64,000 bases of DNA, taken from NCBI RefSeq assembly GCF_001013475.1, contig NZ_JZEF01000002.1:1095655-1159654 (forward strand), read 5' to 3'. This DNA comes from Xanthomonas arboricola pv. juglandis. Its GTDB lineage: Bacteria; Pseudomonadota; Gammaproteobacteria; Xanthomonadales; Xanthomonadaceae. The position numbers were made by a program, and so were the translations under genes. Below, one piece after another: positions 58,946 to 64,000 of the stretch (position 1 is its first letter; each line of letters opens with the position of its first letter). Below the pieces are notes generated by a model. The model was given only the letters and a program-made list of their open reading frames with translations, searched no databases and was not told the origin of the DNA.

Positions 58946-59878
58946 GTGGGCATGCCCTCCAAGCAGCGCGAATATCCCAATCGCTTTTTCGACTCTACAG
59001 TCTGGAACGACTTCGCCTTTCGTGACGACGATGTCGTCATCGCCAGCTATGCCAAGGCAGGAACGACCTGGGTGCAGCAGATCGTCGCGCAGCTGATCTT
59101 CGGCGGCGCCGAGGAGATCGAGGTCTCGCGGCTGTCGCCCTGGTTCGACTCGGTGTATCCGGACAAGGCTACCAAGCAGCGACTGCTCGCCGAGCAGCGC
59201 CATCGCCGCTTCGTGAAAACGCATCTGCCCGCCGATGCGCTGGTGTTGTCCGAACGTGCCCGCTATCTCTACGTTGGCCGCGATGCGCGCGACATCGTGT
59301 GGAGCCTGTACGACCACCAGCAGGCGGTTAGCGCGGATGCGCAGGCGCGTCTGGATGCTGAGCCGTCCAGCAACGGTAAATTGAAGGTCATGCCGCCGCC
59401 CATGTGCTCGGTCGAGGACTATTTCCAGACCTGGATGCGCGCGGATGGTGCGCCGCTGTGGCCGTTCTGGGAGGGCGTGCGTTCCTGGTGGGTGTTGCGC
59501 GATTACGACAACGTGCTGCTGGTGCATTACGCCGCGTTGCTGCACGACTTGCCCGCGCAAGTACGGCGCATTGCCGCATTCCTTGAGATCCCGCTGGATG
59601 CTCAATGTTGCGAGCGCGTGCTGGCGCACTGCAGCCTCGACTACATGCGCGCGCATGCGGCGCGCTACGTTCCACAGGGTGCCGGTTTCTGGCGCGACGG
59701 TGGCCAAGCCTTCTTCAATCAAGGTCTCAACGGGCGGTGGCGTGACCGACTGGCGCCGGCAGTCGATGCGGCGTATCGGCAGCGTGTTGTCGCCGAGCTT
59801 GGCGCCGAGTGCGCGCATTGGCTCGCCACCGGCGATGTTTCGTCGGCGGCACACGCGACGACCGGGATGGTTGCGTAG
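58946..59878 (+). CDS. sulfotransferase (PF00685 type)
   Basis: The 310-residue protein has the cytosolic-type sulfotransferase motifs for PAPS: the 5'-phosphosulfate loop VIASYAKAGTTWVQQIVAQL and the 3'-phosphate strand LYVGRDARDIVWSLYDHQQ; FVKTHLPADAL carries the usual catalytic-region HLP, and PQGAGFWRDGGQAFFNQGLN takes the place of the C-terminal GxxGxxK segment. It should move sulfate from PAPS to a small hydroxyl or amine acceptor. GTG 58946 has AGGA at 7 bases; ATG 58952 is the alternative. It is followed after 31 bp by a methyltransferase gene. Confidence 0.87.
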   Translation: MGMPSKQREYPNRFFDSTVWNDFAFRDDDVVIASYAKAGTTWVQQIVAQLIFGGAEEIEVSRLSPWFDSVYPDKATKQRLLAEQRHRRFVKTHLPADALVLSERARYLYVGRDARDIVWSLYDHQQAVSADAQARLDAEPSSNGKLKVMPPPMCSVEDYFQTWMRADGAPLWPFWEGVRSWWVLRDYDNVLLVHYAALLHDLPAQVRRIAAFLEIPLDAQCCERVLAHCSLDYMRAHAARYVPQGAGFWRDGGQAFFNQGLNGRWRDRLAPAVDAAYRQRVVAELGAECAHWLATGDVSSAAHATTGMVA

Positions 59879-59909
59879 GGTGGCTCGCGAGTCTTTCGTG
59901 GAGAGCGGT

Positions 59910-60692
59910 ATGGATGCATCGTCAGCGCACGCGTACGATCGGGTGTCGCAGTACTACGATCGCCTGAGGGACCACTGGGCCGCTGCCAGTGCAGCGCAGT
60001 GCGTGCAGGCCCTGGCAGCACTGGTCGGCAGTGGTACGGCGCTCGAGTTGGGGGTCGGCACCGGCAGCATTGCGCTGCCGCTGGCGGCTGGCGGCGTGGC
60101 AGTCTGCGGCATCGACAACTCGCCTGGCATGTTGGACATGCTACGTGCCAAGCCCGGTGCCGAGCGACTGACCCTGGTCTGCGCCGATTTCGTCGATGTC
60201 CCGGTCGCCGGGCCGTTCGACCTGATCTATTCGGTGTATTCGCTCGGCTATCTGTTGACGCAGGACGAGCAGTTGCGTTGCCTGCGCGCAGTGCGCGAGC
60301 GCCTGGCAACGTCCGGCGTGTTCGTCCTGCAGACGATGGTGCCGCAGGCGGAGACGTTGCTGGCGGACGGCAAGGTGAGGCCGTTGGAGGTGCCGCCTCT
60401 AGACGAGGGCGACGTGCCGGTGATACTGATGTGCTCCAGCGCCGATCCGGCCCTGCAGCTGATCCAGCAGCGCATCGTGATGATCGGGGAGTCGGCCACC
60501 CGCACCTTCAACGATCGCTATCGTTACGTCTGGCCTTCCGAGCTGGATCTGATGGCACGGATCGCCGGCTTGCGCTTGCGAGCCAGATGGGGCGATTGGA
60601 GCGGGCAGCCCTATACCGCGCGCAGCCGTAGCCAGATATCCCTGTATGCACCTGCCGCCATGGATGCGGACGAGGCGAACGTACGCGGCTAA
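59910..60692 (+). CDS. class I SAM-dependent methyltransferase
   Basis: The 260-residue protein begins MDASSAHAYDRVSQYYDRLR and has motif I ALELGVGTGSIALPLA, then VCGIDNSPGMLDMLRAK and FDLIYSVYSLGYLLTQDEQL, the layout of small-molecule methyltransferases. The acceptor is unknown. GGAG (59900) is 6 bases before the ATG. Its closeness to the sulfotransferase suggests they modify the same or related molecules; that is inference. Confidence 0.83.
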   Translation: MDASSAHAYDRVSQYYDRLRDHWAAASAAQCVQALAALVGSGTALELGVGTGSIALPLAAGGVAVCGIDNSPGMLDMLRAKPGAERLTLVCADFVDVPVAGPFDLIYSVYSLGYLLTQDEQLRCLRAVRERLATSGVFVLQTMVPQAETLLADGKVRPLEVPPLDEGDVPVILMCSSADPALQLIQQRIVMIGESATRTFNDRYRYVWPSELDLMARIAGLRLRARWGDWSGQPYTARSRSQISLYAPAAMDADEANVRG

Positions 60693-60863
60693 CGTTGCCG
60701 TCGGCGAAGATCGGCCAACGGCGGCTGCAGCAAGTGCCATCGTGTTGGTGGCCTTGGCGCTGCGCGGTTTGCCACTTTCGGCCGACCACAGCAAGCGACG
60801 ACGCACAGCGCGACGCATGCGCGGATTCAGCTTCGACGCCGCGCTGATCGTGTCCTTGATGCA

Positions 60864-60889
60864 CAACGGGCGCCTTGCGGCGCCCGTTG
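60864..60889 (-). terminator. hairpin downstream of ahcY
   Basis: CAACGGGCGCC (60864-60874) pairs perfectly with GGCGCCCGTTG (60879-60889) around a 4-base loop, an 11-bp stem 39 bp past the ahcY stop. No T-run follows on the minus strand, so it may act in RNA stability more than in intrinsic termination. The rest of 60693-60927 holds no gene. Confidence 0.55.
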
Positions 60890-60927
60890 ATTCACCATAT
60901 CGAGGACGGGCGACGTGCGCCCATGTC

Positions 60928-62370
<1,443 letters not shown>

Positions 62371-62407
62371 GCAATAGCTCCGGTAAGCAGACCAATGTCT
62401 GCAATGC

Positions 62408-62511
62408 GGGGCGCCGTTGAACGATGAATGCTTGTCGAGCCTGGCCGTATTTCCTGCACTTTTCGTGCAGTCGGCGGATCAGTCCGCCATACCGGTCGCA
62501 GCGCCCCTCGA
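62408..62511 (-). promoter_or_regulatory. SAH riboswitch upstream of ahcY
   Basis: Read on the minus strand: CGAGGGGCGCTGCGACC at the start, a variable hairpin (GGCGGACTGATCCGCC, then CTGCACGAAAAGTGCAG), CCAGGCTCGACAAGC, and CAACGGCGCCCC at the end, which pairs with GGGGCGC at the start. These are the conserved blocks of the SAH riboswitch. It is 37 bp before the ahcY ATG and turns expression on when SAH builds up, probably by freeing the SD (GGAGC, near 62380). Confidence 0.93.
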
Positions 62512-62522
62512 CGAGAGCGTTG

Positions 62523-62528
62523 ATTATA
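62523..62528 (-). promoter_or_regulatory. -10 box of ahcY
   Basis: TATAAT on the minus strand, a perfect -10, about 12 bp before the riboswitch. The -35 region is weak. Confidence 0.65.
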
Positions 62529-62653
62529 TCGGCAGCACCCCCCTCCGGCATGAATTGGCCGGCTTGAAGTGGTACGCGCCCCAACCAACGGCAGGGGAGC
62601 GGGGGAGCGTGTGGCTGCTATGGTCCGGAGTCGATCGACACTGGGGATGGACA

Positions 62654-64000
62654 ATGCAGGTGACACCCGATGCACGGCACGGCAGGCGGCAGCAGCGATG
62701 GGCCCTGGCAGGCGTACTGGCGCTGAGCGCACCACTGGCTGCGGCCGCAGCCGTCGCGTCGGCTGGCCCGCCTGCCGCTGCGGCAAGCACTGGCTACCAA
62801 CTGCCCTCCAAGGCGCTGCAGGCAGTGGTGGATGCCCCGCGCGCGCCGCTGCTGCACCTGTCGCCCAAACGCGACTTGGGCGCGATGATGCAGTTGCCGG
62901 CGTTGCCGGACATCGCCGAGGTGGCCCAGCCCGAACTCAAGCTGGCCGGTCTGCGCATCCATCCCAAAACCTTTGCCAGCAGCCGGTTCTCCTTTGCCGA
63001 CAAGCTGTGGCTGCTGTCGGTGGCCGACGGCAGCGAACGGCAGATCGCCGGGCTGCCGTCACCACTGTCGCTGGCCACGTTGAGCTGGTCGCCGGATCAG
63101 CGCTACCTGGCGTTCCGCCGCGAGGACGCGGCCAGCGGTGCCAACGAGCTGTGGCTGGTGGACGTGGCGGCCGGGCAGGCGCGGCGTCTGGTGGCCGGTT
63201 TGAACACCAGCGTCAACGACGATCTGCGCTGGTTGCCCGATGGCAGCGGCCTGCTGCTGCAGCAGCAAGTGGCCGGGCAGGGCGCGCCGCCCACCCGCGA
63301 TGCGGTGCCGGACGGCCCGGCGATCCAGCAGACCAGCGCCGCTGCCGGCGTGCGTTCGCTGCCGACCTATCAGGACCTGCTGCGCAACGAGGCCGATGCG
63401 CGCGTGTTCGAGTATTACGCCACCGGCCAGCCAGTCATCGTCAGCATGAGCGGGCAGGTGCGCCCGATCGCCACGCCCGGCATCTATCTCAATCTGTCGG
63501 TGTCGCCGGATGGCCGTTACATCCTGAGCGAACGCAGCGAACGGCCATTCTCGTATCTGGTGCCGGTGGACAACTTCGCACGCCGTATCGAGGTGCTGGA
63601 CCTGCAGGGCAAGCTGGTGCGACAGATCGCCAAGCTGCCATTGGTGGAAGGCCTGCCAACCGGCAATGACGCCGTGCCCACCGGCGTGCGCGACATCGCC
63701 TGGCGCGTCGATGCGCCGGCCACGCTGGTCTGGGCCGAGGCGCAGGACGGCGGCGACCCGGCACGCGAGAGCAAGATCCGTGATGCGGTGCTGATGCAGG
63801 CTGCGCCATTTACGCGTGCGCCGGTCACGCTGGCGCAACTGGGCAGCCGCTTCGAAGGCATCCAGTGGGGCCGCGGCGATCTGGCCATCCTCAGTGAAAG
63901 CTGGTGGAAGACCCGCCGCACCAAGCAGTGGCGCATTGCACCGGACCAGCCGCAGCGCGTGCCCGAACTGCTGTGGGACCGCTCCTCGCAGGACCGCTAC
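62654..64000 (+). CDS. S9 family peptidase, N-terminal part (3' end outside window)
   Basis: The frame is open for 449 codons to the window edge. It has a signal peptide (residues 1-40, Ala-rich), then a seven-blade propeller region. LLHLSPKRDLGAMMQLPALP with IAEVAQPELKLAGLRIHP is typical of the glutamyl endopeptidase (S9D)-like group found in Xanthomonas and plants; LSWSPDQRYLAFRRED and VSPDGRYILSERSERPFSYL are blade repeats. The catalytic domain lies beyond the window. It is divergent from ahcY. The ATG has GGGATGGA upstream. It likely acts in the periplasm on peptides. Confidence 0.85.
   Translation, partial: MQVTPDARHGRRQQRWALAGVLALSAPLAAAAAVASAGPPAAAASTGYQLPSKALQAVVDAPRAPLLHLSPKRDLGAMMQLPALPDIAEVAQPELKLAGLRIHPKTFASSRFSFADKLWLLSVADGSERQIAGLPSPLSLATLSWSPDQRYLAFRREDAASGANELWLVDVAAGQARRLVAGLNTSVNDDLRWLPDGSGLLLQQQVAGQGAPPTRDAVPDGPAIQQTSAAAGVRSLPTYQDLLRNEADARVFEYYATGQPVIVSMSGQVRPIATPGIYLNLSVSPDGRYILSERSERPFSYLVPVDNFARRIEVLDLQGKLVRQIAKLPLVEGLPTGNDAVPTGVRDIAWRVDAPATLVWAEAQDGGDPARESKIRDAVLMQAAPFTRAPVTLAQLGSRFEGIQWGRGDLAILSESWWKTRRTKQWRIAPDQPQRVPELLWDRSSQDRY

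Noticed and set aside
58617-59878. The peptide plus sulfotransferase as a RaxX/RaxST equivalent.
   Set aside because: No double-glycine leader, no acidic residues near the tyrosines, and no PCAT-type transporter nearby. Kept only as a broad hypothesis about peptide modification.
60693-60863. Possible insertion-sequence remnant downstream of the methyltransferase.
   Set aside because: No terminal inverted repeats, no target duplication, and the translated frames do not resemble a transposase.

Overview
The window is chromosomal DNA of a Xanthomonas-type gammaproteobacterium. The evidence is high GC with strong third-position GC, a fused MutT/ThiE gene next to secA, a division and cell wall (dcw) cluster without murD, an SAH riboswitch ahead of ahcY, and dispersed intergenic repeats of kinds I associate with Xanthomonas. 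I cannot name the species from the sequence. No rRNA, tRNA, insertion sequence, prophage or CRISPR array is visible.

Layout. 1-319 is the end of an S-formylglutathione hydrolase gene. 931-4564 holds a MocR-type regulator divergent from a PhzF-like enzyme and an EamA transporter, then a small hypothetical gene. 4565-5772 is a 1.2-kb gene-free stretch with four copies of a nested palindromic repeat, ending in a likely KdpE operator. 5773-13834 is kdpFABCDE, including the tiny kdpF: a potassium P-type ATPase with its sensor kinase and response regulator. 14124-22895 carries an S9 peptidase, a GlcD-like flavoprotein, a YdjM-like membrane protein, yraN, lpoA, rsmI, the RNase P RNA gene with an enlarged P12 region, and a TANGO2-family gene.

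23219-40887 is the dcw cluster: mraZ, rsmH, ftsL, ftsI, murE, murF, mraY, ftsW, murG, murC, ddl, ftsQ, ftsA, ftsZ, then lpxC. Nearly every junction overlaps by a few bases. Its promoter region holds a perfect DnaA box and five MraZ-box-like repeats at exact 10-bp spacing. A repeat built of GGGAATS/SATTCCC heptads sits at five junctions of the cluster and at two others in the window. Where it falls inside rsmH, murG or ftsQ, the gene reads through it and still keeps its 4-base overlap with the next gene. A 29-codon frame lies exactly between ftsL and ftsI. After lpxC come a DciA-like gene, an M23 peptidase, secA and mutT/thiE.

47230-64000 is mixed metabolism: a P-loop protein, a DUF4124-type protein, metF with a candidate operator, a quinone oxidoreductase, a secreted S53 peptidase, a frameshifted VOC gene, a sugar dehydrogenase, a secreted alpha-amylase, DUF2058 and DUF3228 genes, and then a small group worth attention: a PF17784-type sulfotransferase, an AT-rich segment encoding a 30-residue amphipathic cationic peptide with a good ribosome-binding site, a PF00685-type sulfotransferase and a SAM methyltransferase. 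The window closes with ahcY under an SAH riboswitch and the start of a second S9 peptidase.

The genes form three functional blocks: potassium uptake; peptidoglycan synthesis, division and secretion; and the methyl cycle (metF, ahcY). The peptide/sulfotransferase/methyltransferase group is the best candidate here for an undescribed system, but its function is inference only.
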